From contig PAPT01000026.1 in assembly GCA_002708995.1 (NCBI GenBank), forward strand, positions 1 through 41,549: a DNA stretch of 41,549 bases. Direction: 5' to 3'. Of this stretch, positions 6,754 through 15,546 are shown piece by piece (within the stretch, counting starts at the first letter, position 1; each line of letters begins with the position of its first letter). Both the position numbers and the translations under genes were made by a program. The stretch is from Geminicoccus sp. Its GTDB lineage: Bacteria; Pseudomonadota; Alphaproteobacteria; UBA7985. The notes under the pieces were generated by a model. It was not told the DNA's origin and did not search any database. It saw nothing but the letters and a program-made list of their open reading frames with translations.

Positions 6754-8184
6754 ATGACCGTCGCGAACCCTATCGTTGGCGCCTCGGACCAACTCGAGGC
6801 AACCCGTGGGCTGGTGTCTTTCCGCATTGTCACCGCGATGCGCTGGATCGCCATCACCGGCCAGGCTGCCGCCGTGCTAGTAGTTTACTTCGCCATGGGG
6901 TTCCAGCTGCCCGTCGGTCTAGCCATGCTACCGATTGCCCTCAACGTCGCTGTCACGCTTTTCGCCTGGCAGCGTCGACGCCGGCAGGGTCGCGATGCCC
7001 TCTGGCTGCGAGACAGCGAGGCGGGCCAGTATCTGGCCTGGGATCTGATCCAACTGGGGGTGCTACTGTGGCTGACCGGCGGCGTCTCCAACCCCTTCGC
7101 CATCGTCATTCTTGCCCCGGTCACGGTGTCAGCGTCGATCCTGCGGCGCGCCACCACTTCAATCCTGGCCTTTCTCGCCATCGCTATCGTTACCCTACTT
7201 GCGGCCTTCGCCCTGCCCCTGCCCTGGAGCAATGCGCAGGTGATCTTCCCGGCCACCTTTGTTGGCGCCCTGTGGGCGTCGCTGGTGCTGTCGATCCTGT
7301 TCGTCGCACTCTACGTCTCGTGGCTGGCCCAGCGTGCCCGGGACATGTCACAAGCGCTGAGCGCCTCACAACTGGCGCTTGTCCGGGAACAGCGCATGTC
7401 CGCCATTGGTGGCCTCGCCGCCGCCGCCGCCCACGAACTGGGCTCGCCTCTCTCGACCATCGCCGTTGTCGCCAAGGAGCTGGTGCGCGACATGCCCGCC
7501 GGCTCCCCGCAGGCCGAAGACGCCGCCCTGCTTGTGCAGGAGACCAACCGCTGCCGCGATATTCTGGTCGCCCTCGAGCAGCGAAACAGCGGCCCGCCGG
7601 ACAGCGACGACCCCTACCACCACCTGCCCATATCAACCCTGCTCGAAGTCGCCGCACACCCGCACCAGCAGGAGCGGGTTGCGGTCAGCATCATCGCCGA
7701 CCCGATCCACGTCGACGACACCTATGACGACGAGGACGACGAAGGCGTTAACACCGAAGCCGACCTGGCCGAGATCGACGTTACCCGCCTCGAACAGCCC
7801 ACGATCGCCCGTCGCCCGGAGTTGATTCACGGGCTCGGAAACTTCATCCAGAACGCGATCCAGTTCGCCGCATCGGAAGTCACGGTGCAGGCCACTTGGA
7901 CGCCGGACACCATTACCGTCCTTATCCTCGACGATGGTCCCGGCTTCGACCCCGCCATCCTCAGCCGACTGGGCGAACCCTACGTACAAGGCAGCGGCAA
8001 CCGGACCCAGGCGCGCCGTACCGGCACCCGCAGCGGCAGGGATGGCGGCATGGGCCTCGGGGTGTTCATCGCCCGCACCCTGCTCGAGCACACGGGCGCA
8101 ACCCTTGACTTTACAAATCGTCGCAGGGGCGGGGCGTCGGTTGCTGTCACGTGGAACCGACCTACCTTAAGCGTAGAAGATTGA
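6754..8184 (+). CDS. regB: Redox-sensing histidine kinase RegB/PrrB/ActS
   Basis: 476 aa. Six hydrophobic segments in the first about 190 residues include the quinone-sensing heptad GGVSNPF (109-115). The H-box AAAAHELGSPLSTIAV places the phosphorylated His at 227. Cys267, in NRCRDIL, corresponds to the redox-active Cys of RegB. The ATPase domain has the N-box GNFIQNAIQFA (362-372), DDGPGF (393-398) and GMGLG (432-436). It senses respiratory/quinone redox state and phosphorylates RegA, encoded 59 bp downstream. Two features are unusual: an acidic insertion around residues 320-340 (DDTYDDEDDEG and beyond) before the N-box, and a lengthened Arg/Gly-rich ATP-lid loop at about 413-431. No senC gene separates it from regA. 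Confidence 0.93.
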   Translation: MTVANPIVGASDQLEATRGLVSFRIVTAMRWIAITGQAAAVLVVYFAMGFQLPVGLAMLPIALNVAVTLFAWQRRRRQGRDALWLRDSEAGQYLAWDLIQLGVLLWLTGGVSNPFAIVILAPVTVSASILRRATTSILAFLAIAIVTLLAAFALPLPWSNAQVIFPATFVGALWASLVLSILFVALYVSWLAQRARDMSQALSASQLALVREQRMSAIGGLAAAAAHELGSPLSTIAVVAKELVRDMPAGSPQAEDAALLVQETNRCRDILVALEQRNSGPPDSDDPYHHLPISTLLEVAAHPHQQERVAVSIIADPIHVDDTYDDEDDEGVNTEADLAEIDVTRLEQPTIARRPELIHGLGNFIQNAIQFAASEVTVQATWTPDTITVLILDDGPGFDPAILSRLGEPYVQGSGNRTQARRTGTRSGRDGGMGLGVFIARTLLEHTGATLDFTNRRRGGASVAVTWNRPTLSVED

Positions 8185-8243
8185 TTTTTGCAGGGTTTTT
8201 CGCGCCAGAATCCGGACCGCGACCGACCGACTGAGAGGACACA

Positions 8244-8825
8244 ATGTCTTTAGGCGTTGCAATTGAGACGGACGAAGCCCAGGCGCTGCAGGGTGACGTG
8301 GATCGCAGCCTGCTGATCGTGGACGACGACACGCGCTTTGCCGAACGGCTCGCGCGTGCGCTTGAACGGCGCGGGTTCGAACCCGTGACCGCCTACTCCG
8401 TTAAGGACGGCAAAGAAGCCGCTTCCATCAATCCCCCTGCCTTCGCCGTGGTTGACCTCCGACTCGAAGACGGGAACGGCCTCGACGTGGTAACGGCCCT
8501 GACCGAAGCCCGCCCGAACAGCCGCGTGGTGGTGCTGACCGGCTACGGCAACATTGCCACCGCTGTTTCGGCGGTCAAACTTGGCGCGCACGACTACCTG
8601 CCCAAGCCCGCCGACGCCGACATCATCGAAGCGGCGCTGCTGTCCGGCGACGGCCTGCTGCCGCCCCCACCCGAGTTTCCGATGACCGCCGACCGGATCC
8701 GGTGGGAGCACATCCAGCGCATCTACGAGCAGTGCGACCGCAACGTCTCCGAGACCGCCCGCCGCCTGCGCATGCACCGCCGGACGCTGCAGCGGATTCT
8801 CAATAAATACGCGCCCCGGGTCTAG
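8244..8825 (+). CDS. regA: Redox response regulator RegA/PrrA/ActR
   Basis: 193 aa. The receiver domain (about 20-130) contains the acid pocket LLIVDDDTRF, the phosphorylatable Asp71 in VVDLRLEDGNG, the TGYGNIATAV switch region and the KP pair of YLPKP. A proline-rich linker (LLPPPPEF) leads to a Fis-type helix-turn-helix at about 165-190 (NVSETARRLRMHRRTLQRIL), almost invariant in this family. RegA is a global regulator of energy-generating processes (respiration, and in phototrophs photosynthesis, plus carbon and nitrogen fixation). A good Shine-Dalgarno GAGAGGAC precedes the ATG. It is probably co-transcribed with regB. Confidence 0.95.
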   Translation: MSLGVAIETDEAQALQGDVDRSLLIVDDDTRFAERLARALERRGFEPVTAYSVKDGKEAASINPPAFAVVDLRLEDGNGLDVVTALTEARPNSRVVVLTGYGNIATAVSAVKLGAHDYLPKPADADIIEAALLSGDGLLPPPPEFPMTADRIRWEHIQRIYEQCDRNVSETARRLRMHRRTLQRILNKYAPRV

Positions 8826-8843
8826 GCTCGAACCCACGATCCC

Positions 8844-8871
8844 GGATCCGACTGCGTCATCGGGCGGATCC
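8844..8871 (+). terminator. Possible hairpin after regA
   Basis: GGATCCG (8844-8850) pairs with CGGATCC (8865-8871) over a 14-nt loop, 18 bp after the regA stop. No T-tract follows, so function as an intrinsic terminator is uncertain. Confidence 0.3.
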
Positions 8872-8992
8872 CTGGCGCTTGCCCGCATGACCGCGCAACA
8901 GCGCCGGCCTTTGACACAATTTCAGCTGGTTTTAGCGGTTACCCGCGGCTCTACCGGTTTCACCAGTTTCACCGGCGAAAAGCGCCGAAAGA

Positions 8993-9505
8993 TCACACGG
9001 CCGAACGCTCCCGCACGAGCCGGTCGGCAGCGTTGGTCGCGTATTTCATCAGCAACGAACGGCGACGGGCTGCGGACAGCGGATCGGCTATTTTCGGTGG
9101 CCGCAACTCAAAGGCTTCGAAGTTGTCCGCGAGAATAATGCCCACGTCCTCGGGCAACTGGGGTAGTGGAAAGTCCGGGTCCACGGCAAAACTGAAGCGG
9201 TCACAGAAGCCCAGATACTCGTGCCACTTGTGATCAACCCGGTAGTCGTCGAGGCACGACTTGATTTCGATCGCCCAGAACTGCCCCTTGGTCGACAGCG
9301 CCATGACGTCGACCCGCCGCCCGGTGGGCAGCGTGAATTCGGGCAGCACCGACCAGCCCAGCGCGTGAAAATGCCCGATGACGCCCCGCAGGATGCGGGA
9401 GGTGATATCGACGCGCGATACCCCGAAGCCGAGTCCCATGCCAGACTTAGGCGCAGCTGGCTTCGGGCCGCCTTCAGCGCTGGTATTTTCCTGATTATCG
9501 GTCAT
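8993..9505 (-). CDS. mmcB: MmcB family DNA repair protein
   Basis: 170 aa from the ATG at 9505; the frame is open another 32 codons upstream, and a second methionine at 9523 is possible. The conserved block starts at VSRVDITSRILRGVIGHFHALGW and carries a PD-(D/E)xK-like nuclease pattern, RRVDVMALSTKGQFWAIEIKS, followed by DYRVDHKWHEYLGFCDRF. This matches the MmcB family (COG5321), whose Caulobacter member is damage-inducible and needed for mitomycin C resistance. The first about 30 residues are low-complexity. I saw no GTTC-N7-GTTC LexA box in the spacer upstream, so SOS control is not supported here. Confidence 0.85.
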   Translation of the reverse strand: MTDNQENTSAEGGPKPAAPKSGMGLGFGVSRVDITSRILRGVIGHFHALGWSVLPEFTLPTGRRVDVMALSTKGQFWAIEIKSCLDDYRVDHKWHEYLGFCDRFSFAVDPDFPLPQLPEDVGIILADNFEAFELRPPKIADPLSAARRRSLLMKYATNAADRLVRERSAV

Positions 9506-9675
9506 GGCTCCGTTATGGAGCATGTCGGGCCGCAGGTCCAACCGCACAGACCGCCTAAATTTTGGGCGCTTCCCACTTTTGCCTGCAAGTAATGAAGGCA
9601 AACTATCCTGTCATCCTAGAGTGATACGCGCGCGGTGAAATAATCACACCACAGGAAATCTCCGGGGAACAATGA

Positions 9676-10149
9676 ATGACCGAGCAGTCTTCAGGCGTAT
9701 CGGCTACCGTGAAATGGTTTAACCCGACCAAGGGGTTTGGGTTCGTAACCGCGCTGGACACCCCGCGTGATGCCCTCCTGCACGCGAGCGTGCTGGCCAA
9801 GCAGGGCAAGCGCTGGCTGCCCGAGGGCACGGAAGTCGAAGTCATTATCGATGAAGGCCCGAAGGGTCTGGTGGTGTCAGAACTGCTGGAATTTCAGGAG
9901 CCGCAAGAGCCCGACAACGCAGACGCAGACGCGGACTGGATCGCGGCCGAGGTAAAGTTCTTCAACTTCTCCAAAGGGTACGGCTTCGCCATGATCTTCG
10001 GGACCGACGGCGAAACCGAAGACGTATTCTTCGACAGTCGTGCACTGGCGCAGGCGGATCTTGACCCGCCACGGCCGGGAGAACGCTTCCTTGTGCAGTT
10101 GATTCAGCGCCCCCAAGGGCAAGCCGCAAAGCGGATCAAAGTCGCCTGA
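9676..10149 (+). CDS. Tandem cold-shock domain protein
   Basis: 157 aa with two CspA-type OB folds. The first (about residues 8-68) begins SATVKWFNPTKGFGFV, with the RNP1-like KGFGFV. The second (about 87-157) begins AAEVKFFNFSKGYGFAMI. An acidic linker (EPDNADADAD) joins them. Double-CSD proteins of this length are common in alphaproteobacteria and bind single-stranded nucleic acid. The ATG overlaps no other gene; GGGGAACA upstream is a possible ribosome-binding site. The last 14 bases overlap the 3' end of the convergent aminotransferase gene. Confidence 0.88.
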   Translation: MTEQSSGVSATVKWFNPTKGFGFVTALDTPRDALLHASVLAKQGKRWLPEGTEVEVIIDEGPKGLVVSELLEFQEPQEPDNADADADWIAAEVKFFNFSKGYGFAMIFGTDGETEDVFFDSRALAQADLDPPRPGERFLVQLIQRPQGQAAKRIKVA

Positions 10150-11323
10150 CCCAGCCCTCGATGCGGTCGAGTGCCGCCTCGATATTCTCCGTTGAATTGG
10201 CAAAGGACAGCCGGACGTAACCTTCTCCGGCCGCGCCGAAAGACGTGCCGGCAATCGCAGCGACGTTGAGGTCCTCCAGCCACTGATCTTGCACCTGCTG
10301 CGCACTCAGCCCCAGACCGCTGATATTGGGAAAGGCATAGAAGGCCCCCTTTGGCCGCGCCGCCGTCACCCCCGGCAGCGCGTTCAGCCGCGCATGGATC
10401 AGGTCGCGCCGGGCCTGAAACGCCAGCCGCATGGTCTCGACATCGTCCTGCAGGCCTTCAAGCGCCGCCAGCGCCGCAGCCTGCGCCGGGGCGTTGACGC
10501 AGCTGTGGATATTGATGGCCAGCTTGGTCGCCGCCCCGATCATCGACGCCGGCCAGATGCCCCAGCCCAGCCGCCAGCCGGTCATGGCATAGGTCTTGGA
10601 CCAGCCATCAAGCACGATCAGTCGGTCGCGCAGCGCCTCGAACCGTAGCAGGCTCAGGTGACTGGCGCCGTCGAAATACAGCCGTGAATAAATCTCATCC
10701 GACAGCACGGCGCAGTTCGGGAAGGCCTCCAGCCCCCGGGCCAGCGCCTCGACCTCGGCTTCGAGATTGCTGCCGCCCGTTGGGTTGCCGGGGCTGTTGA
10801 GGATGATCAGGCGGGTGTTGTCATTAACGCGCTCGAGGATTTCATCGGCGCTGAAGCTGAAGCCCTTGTCTTCGTGCAGGGCGTAGGGCGCGGGTCGCGC
10901 CCCGCTATAGCCGGCCATGGAGCGATAGATCGGAAATCCGGGGTCGGGGTAAAGGATCTCCCGGCCCGCTTCGCCCAGCAGCATCATGGCAAAGGCCATG
11001 GTGACCTTCCCGCCCGGTACCACCAGCACGCTGTCCGAGTCGACGGCGAGACCGAAGAAACGGTCGTAGTAGGCCGAGACCCCTGCCCTTAGTTCTGCGG
11101 TTCCGGTCGCGGCGGTATAGCCGTGCTGGCCGTCACGCAGGGCCTTGATTGCAGCCTCAACAATATACGCCGAAGTTTGGAAATCTGGCTGACCAATGCC
11201 GAGATTGATGATGGGATGCCCTGCAGCCGCCCTTTTCTGCGCCCGGGAAAGGACATCGAAGGCGCTTTCTGTTTCAAGCAGAGCGGCGCTGGAAGCCAGC
11301 ATGTTCATCTTTAATCCCGTCAT
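10136..11323 (-). CDS. Class I/II PLP-dependent aminotransferase
   Basis: 395 aa of fold-type I, similar to the aspartate/aromatic aminotransferase group. Seen in order: INLGIGQPDFQT near the N-terminus, YTAATGTAELRAGVSAYY, the NSPGNPTGG loop, SDEIYSRLYFDG, and the Schiff-base lysine in DGWSKTYAMTGWRLGW. The C-terminal YVRLSFANSTENIEAALDRI carries the substrate-carboxylate Arg. The amino-group donor cannot be fixed from sequence. ATG codons at 11323, 11308 and 11302 all fit; the one at 11308 has the better upstream GGGA. Its 3' end overlaps the convergent cold-shock gene. Confidence 0.88.
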   Translation of the reverse strand: MTGLKMNMLASSAALLETESAFDVLSRAQKRAAAGHPIINLGIGQPDFQTSAYIVEAAIKALRDGQHGYTAATGTAELRAGVSAYYDRFFGLAVDSDSVLVVPGGKVTMAFAMMLLGEAGREILYPDPGFPIYRSMAGYSGARPAPYALHEDKGFSFSADEILERVNDNTRLIILNSPGNPTGGSNLEAEVEALARGLEAFPNCAVLSDEIYSRLYFDGASHLSLLRFEALRDRLIVLDGWSKTYAMTGWRLGWGIWPASMIGAATKLAINIHSCVNAPAQAAALAALEGLQDDVETMRLAFQARRDLIHARLNALPGVTAARPKGAFYAFPNISGLGLSAQQVQDQWLEDLNVAAIAGTSFGAAGEGYVRLSFANSTENIEAALDRIEGWVRRL

Positions 11324-11587
11324 CTTTTGGAGGTTTTATCTGTTTTCAGTCTATTTTCTGGTTAAATCCAGCCTTATTGGAGCGCGCTTCTCTCAGAATT
11401 ATTTTTATTTCTATTCTTTGGCACAGACGCGGGTCAGGGGCGGGTACGCTCAACGCCACACCATGCTGTTCGCCGCCGGTGGCGGCGGGGCGGTCTGGAT
11501 GCCCACTCAGACCTGCCTGAGCGTGCCTGCCCCTCTACCTTTGCTTTATTGCCAACCGGTCCGCCAACCTGCCACTGCCGGCATCCG
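11324..11587. other. AT-rich spacer upstream of aminotransferase
   Basis: 264 bp with no convincing gene. The half near the aminotransferase (about 11330-11425) is strikingly AT-rich for this genome and probably holds that gene's promoter. The other half is GC-rich and contains small stems (GCCGCC/GGCGGC near 11475 and GGTCTG/CAGACC near 11495). No T-tract follows them in either direction. Confidence 0.4.
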
Positions 11588-12214
11588 TCAGAAGCGCTCG
11601 AGTACCACGTACAGCGCGTCGATACCCTCTTTCGGCAGATAGTCGTTAAACCCACGATAAATCTCGCGGCACAGACCGTCGTCAAACAGCGCCTCCAGCG
11701 CGTCTTCAAAGGGACGCTCCTCGTAGCCCTTGCCATTGATCGAGATCACCGCGCGCGCGCCGGAAACCATCGGCGGCGCCAGAAACGCCAGATGCTCAGG
11801 ACCGATGACCGACGGGCCGAAGATGCCGCAGCAGGTCAGGGCCTCGACGCTGCCCTCCTTCAGCGGATAGGACTGAGTCATGTCGATTTTGCCAAGACTG
11901 CGATAGATGCCCAGACCCTCGGCGACGGCCAGCATCTCCGGGCTCAGGTCCAGACCATCGATGGTCGAAAACCCCAACCGACGCAGATGCACGCCCAGTT
12001 GCCCTGTGCCGCAGGCGAGGTCGAGCACTGGCGCGCCCTTGTCGAGAAACTCCGCCGCCAGTTCAGCAACCACGTCCGGCGCGACGTAGCCCATGCCTTC
12101 AGTGGTGTCGGCGTCGTAGGTCGTCGCCCAGTCGGCGTAGAGCTTGCGGGTGCCCTCGACATCGCTGATAGCATAGGCTTGGTTCTTCTGGGCGGCGCCC
12201 TTGTTCTCAGCCAT
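11588..12214 (-). CDS. Class I SAM-dependent methyltransferase
   Basis: 208 aa. Motif I is VLDLACGTGQLGVHL, with the following acidic residue in IDGLDLSPEML and later motifs around EALTCCGIFG and RAVISINGKGYEE. N-terminal GTRKLYADWATTYDAD is typical of small methyltransferases of the WBSCR27/UbiE-like type that act on small molecules. The substrate is unknown. The start lies 3 bp after the polA stop, so it is very probably translated from the polA transcript. Confidence 0.82.
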   Translation of the reverse strand: MAENKGAAQKNQAYAISDVEGTRKLYADWATTYDADTTEGMGYVAPDVVAELAAEFLDKGAPVLDLACGTGQLGVHLRRLGFSTIDGLDLSPEMLAVAEGLGIYRSLGKIDMTQSYPLKEGSVEALTCCGIFGPSVIGPEHLAFLAPPMVSGARAVISINGKGYEERPFEDALEALFDDGLCREIYRGFNDYLPKEGIDALYVVLERF

Positions 12215-12217
12215 GGG

Positions 12218-15049
12218 TCAGTGCGCCTCCATCCAGTTGTCAGCAATCCCGGCGTCTGCCACCAGCGGCACGGCCAGTTCCACCGCCGGCGCGCAGGCGT
12301 TTTCCATGACCTCGCGCGCGGTGGCGACCAGTGCTTCGGTCTCGGCTTCCGGCGCCTCGAAAATCAGTTCGTCGTGGACCTGCAGCAGCATTTTCGCGCT
12401 CAGCCCTGCGGCTTCGAGCGCCGCAGGCATGCGCAGCATGGCGCGCTTGATGATATCGGCCGCCGTACCCTGAATCGGGGCGTTGATCGCCTGCCGCTCC
12501 GCAAAACCGCGCTGGGCAAAGTTCTTGTCGGCGATGCCCTTGAGGTGGATTTTGCGCCCGAACAGGGTCTCGACGTAGCCGTTGTCGCGCCCGAATAGCT
12601 TGGCACGCTCCATGAAGTGCCGGATGCCGGGGAAGCGCTCGAAATACTGGTCGATGAAGTCCTTGGCCTCGGCGTTGGAAATCCCGAGGTTGTTGGCCAG
12701 CCCAAAGGCGGAAATACCATAGATGATGCCGAAGTTGATCGCCTTGGCGTTACGCCGGACCATGGGGTCCATGCCCTCGATCGGCACCCCGAAGACCTGG
12801 CTGGCCGTCATGGCATGAATGTCGAGGCCATCGCGGAAGGCCTGCCGCAGAGTTTCTTCCTCAGCCATGTGCGCGGTCAGCCGCAATTCAATCTGCGAGT
12901 AATCGATCGAGACCAGCTTGCAGCCCGGCTCGGCGATGAAGGCGGAGCGGATCTTGCGCCCTGCCTCGGTCCGCACCGGGATGTTCTGCAGGTTCGGGTC
13001 GGTCGAGGACAGCCGCCCGGTCTGGGCGCCGGTCATGGCGTAGGACGTGTGCACCCGCCCGGTGCGCGGGTTGATCTGGTGCTGGAGCGCGTCGGTATAG
13101 GTCGAGCGCAGCTTGTTCACCTGCCGCCAGTCGAGGATGCTCCGCGGCAGCGCATGCCCCTGCGCGGCGAGGCCTTCGAGCACGTCGGCACCAGTGGAAT
13201 AAGCGCCGGTCTTGCCGGTTTTTTTGCCCCCGGGCAGCCCCAGCTTGCCGAACAGGATCTCACCCATCTGCTTGGGCGAGGCGATGTTGAAGGTCTCCCC
13301 CGCCAGCGCGTAAATCTCGTCTTCGAGCCGAGCGCTGTCCTGACTGAACTCGGACGACATGCGCGAGAGGATCTGCGGGTCGACCTTGATCCCGGCGCGT
13401 TCCATGTCTACCAGAGTGTCGATCAGCGGGCGCTCCATGGTCTGGTAGAGCGTGGTCATTTTCTCCGGCACCAGCCGGGCCTTCAGCCGCCGATACAGTC
13501 GCAAGGCGATATCCGCGTCTTCAGCGGCGTAGTCGAGCGCCTTGTCCAGCGGCACGTAGTCGAAGGTCACCTGCGCCTTCCCCACCCCGGCAACCTCCTT
13601 GTAGGGGATGGTCTGATGACCCAGCATCCGCTGGGACAGCTCATCGAGGCCGTGGTTATGCTTTCCGCCGTCGAGCACAAAGCTGAGCAGCATGGAATCG
13701 TCGACGGGCGCGACGTGGATATCGCTATGGCGGAGCACGGCGAGGTCGTACTTGGCGTTGTGGGCAACCTTCATCACCGCTGGGTTTTCCAGCAGCGCCT
13801 TGAGCCGGGGCAGTGCTTCGGACAGGGCGATCTGCTCGGGCATTTCGGCGATCAGGTCGGCCGTGCGGTGGGTCAGCGGGATGTAGCAGGCCTCACCGGG
13901 TTCCACGCACAGCGATACGCCGACCAGCTCAGCCTGCTGTTGATCCAGCGAGGTGGTTTCGGTGTCGAAAGCGACCAGTCGCGCGGCCTCAGCGCGGGCG
14001 ATCCAGCCCTCCAGCGCCTCGACTGAGGTCACCAGCTCATATTTGTTGTCGGCGATCGCCGGTTCAGCATCGACACCGGCTGAAGCCGCTGGGGCTGCGC
14101 CTTCACCCCCGGCTCCCACCACCGGGGCAGGACCGGTCGAGCCCGCTGCCATGCCGGCATTGCCCGCAGGTGCCGCGACTTCCATGCCCAGCCGCTGGGC
14201 GATGGACTTGAACTCCATCTCCTCGAGAAAGGTCCGCAGCGTTTCGGCGTCGTGGGCTTCGTGGCGCAGATCTTCGAGGTCGGGCAGGTCCGGCACGGCG
14301 TCGTCCAGCCGCACCAGATCGCGCGAAATCCGCGCGAGGTCAGCAAATTCGATCAGGTTTTCGCGGCGCTTGGGCTGCTTGATTTCGCCTGCCCGTGCCA
14401 GCAGCACGTCGAGATCACCGTATTCGTTGATCAGCAGCGCGGCGGTCTTAACCCCGATCCCCGGAACCCCGGGGACGTTATCGATGCTGTCTCCAGCCAG
14501 CGACTGCACGTCCACCACGCGGTCAGGGCCGACGCCGAACTTCTCCACCACGTCGTCATGACACAGCCGCTTCTGCTTCATCGGGTCGAGCATACAGATG
14601 CGGTCGTCGACCAGCTGCATCAGGTCCTTGTCCGAGCTGACAATCACCACGTCCAGCCCGACTGACGCACCCTGCCGCGCGTAGGTGGCGATGATGTCGT
14701 CGGCTTCGAAGCCGTCCTTCTCGATATAGGAGAGATTGAGGGCGCGGGTCGCGTCCCGGACCAGCACGAACTGCGGCTTCAGATCCTCCGGCGGGGCGTC
14801 GCGGTTGGCCTTGTACTGATCGTAGATGTCGTTGCGGAAGGTGACTCCGCTGGCGTCGAAAATCACCGCGAAGTAGTCCCGCGCATGGTCTTCGACCAGC
14901 CGCAGCATCATGGTCATGAAACCGCGCACGGCACCGACCGGCATGCCATCGGAACGGGTCAGCGGCGGCAAAGCGTGATAAGCTCGGAAGATGTAGGCTG
15001 AGCCGTCAACGAGATAGAGTGTGCGTCCGTTGTTCGCGTCTTCGTTCAA
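12218..15049 (-). CDS. polA: DNA polymerase I
   Basis: 943 aa from a TTG at 15049, preferred because GGAAGG lies about 10 nt upstream and the conserved TLYLVDGSAYIFRAYHALPP follows closely; the frame is open 56 codons further but that part is not PolA-like. Three modules: the 5'-nuclease domain (N-terminal about 290 residues, with the SSDKDLMQL and GDSIDNVPGVPGIGVKTA motifs); a 3'-5' exonuclease domain with its catalytic DTET in LVAFDTETTSL; and the polymerase domain with motif A SIDYSQIELRLTAH, motif B RRNAKAINFGIIYGIS and motif C LLQVHDELIFEAPE. A Gly/Ala-rich insert of about 40 residues separates nuclease and exonuclease. The methyltransferase gene follows after 3 bp. Confidence 0.95.
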   Translation of the reverse strand: MNEDANNGRTLYLVDGSAYIFRAYHALPPLTRSDGMPVGAVRGFMTMMLRLVEDHARDYFAVIFDASGVTFRNDIYDQYKANRDAPPEDLKPQFVLVRDATRALNLSYIEKDGFEADDIIATYARQGASVGLDVVIVSSDKDLMQLVDDRICMLDPMKQKRLCHDDVVEKFGVGPDRVVDVQSLAGDSIDNVPGVPGIGVKTAALLINEYGDLDVLLARAGEIKQPKRRENLIEFADLARISRDLVRLDDAVPDLPDLEDLRHEAHDAETLRTFLEEMEFKSIAQRLGMEVAAPAGNAGMAAGSTGPAPVVGAGGEGAAPAASAGVDAEPAIADNKYELVTSVEALEGWIARAEAARLVAFDTETTSLDQQQAELVGVSLCVEPGEACYIPLTHRTADLIAEMPEQIALSEALPRLKALLENPAVMKVAHNAKYDLAVLRHSDIHVAPVDDSMLLSFVLDGGKHNHGLDELSQRMLGHQTIPYKEVAGVGKAQVTFDYVPLDKALDYAAEDADIALRLYRRLKARLVPEKMTTLYQTMERPLIDTLVDMERAGIKVDPQILSRMSSEFSQDSARLEDEIYALAGETFNIASPKQMGEILFGKLGLPGGKKTGKTGAYSTGADVLEGLAAQGHALPRSILDWRQVNKLRSTYTDALQHQINPRTGRVHTSYAMTGAQTGRLSSTDPNLQNIPVRTEAGRKIRSAFIAEPGCKLVSIDYSQIELRLTAHMAEEETLRQAFRDGLDIHAMTASQVFGVPIEGMDPMVRRNAKAINFGIIYGISAFGLANNLGISNAEAKDFIDQYFERFPGIRHFMERAKLFGRDNGYVETLFGRKIHLKGIADKNFAQRGFAERQAINAPIQGTAADIIKRAMLRMPAALEAAGLSAKMLLQVHDELIFEAPEAETEALVATAREVMENACAPAVELAVPLVADAGIADNWMEAH

Positions 15050-15485
15050 TGATCCCGGTCCTTCCGCTAGAGCTATCCTCACCCTAGCGTTTTCAGGGTA
15101 CCTCTGGCTAGCCGGTGCGGCCACGGCTGAGACCTCGCTGGAGGACAATGACCTTCGGGGTGCACTCATGGCGCGCTTCGGGGCGCTGGACTGGTCCGGC
15201 GACGATCGTTTCCCCATGCCCTGCGACGAAGCCGAGGGCGAGGTTCACCGCGCCGAAGCGCTGGCCGGGCAGTCGACGCAGCCCGCGCCGTTCCTGCAGG
15301 TCGAAGGCCGGGAGCGCTGGTTCCTGAACTTCCGTGCGGACTATCAGACGGATTTCACCGCCTCGTTGCATGGGCAGGCCCTGCGGACCGTCCGACGCTA
15401 CTGGCCTGACCGGGAAAGCTGGCTTGGGCGCGAAGTCCGGATTAGGGGCTTCGTCGACACCTGGAACGGCCTGTTTATCGAGTGA
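15021..15485 (+). CDS. Secreted protein with SNase/OB-like C-terminal strand motif
   Basis: About 154 aa from a GTG at 15021 (TTG at 15030 is an alternative). A signal peptide is visible: hydrophobic AILTLAFSGYLWLAGAATA ending in an A-x-A-type cleavage site. The mature part ends in LGREVRIRGFVDTWNGLFIE, resembling the OB-fold segment (G-x-x-V-R-V-R-G-W-V-x-x-x-N-G-P-x-I-E) at the end of many alphaproteobacterial thermonuclease-like proteins. The rest of a nuclease domain, including its active-site Arg/Asp set, is not seen. The 5' end overlaps that of polA on the other strand by 29 bp. Function is unknown. Confidence 0.6.
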   Translation: MRPLFASSFNDPGPSARAILTLAFSGYLWLAGAATAETSLEDNDLRGALMARFGALDWSGDDRFPMPCDEAEGEVHRAEALAGQSTQPAPFLQVEGRERWFLNFRADYQTDFTASLHGQALRTVRRYWPDRESWLGREVRIRGFVDTWNGLFIE

Positions 15486-15546
15486 GACTTCCCGGGGCAG
15501 TTTTGTTTTGTCGATCCGATGCCCGATTCCGCCTAGAATGACGCCC

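Noticed and set aside
9506-9675. LexA box controlling mmcB
   Set aside because: No GTTC-N7-GTTC or its complement is present; only single GAAC/GTTC words occur.
12617-14026. Long plus-strand frame opposite polA
   Set aside because: High-GC shadow of the polA coding strand with no domain; the same applies to the long frame opposite secA at 29869-31674.
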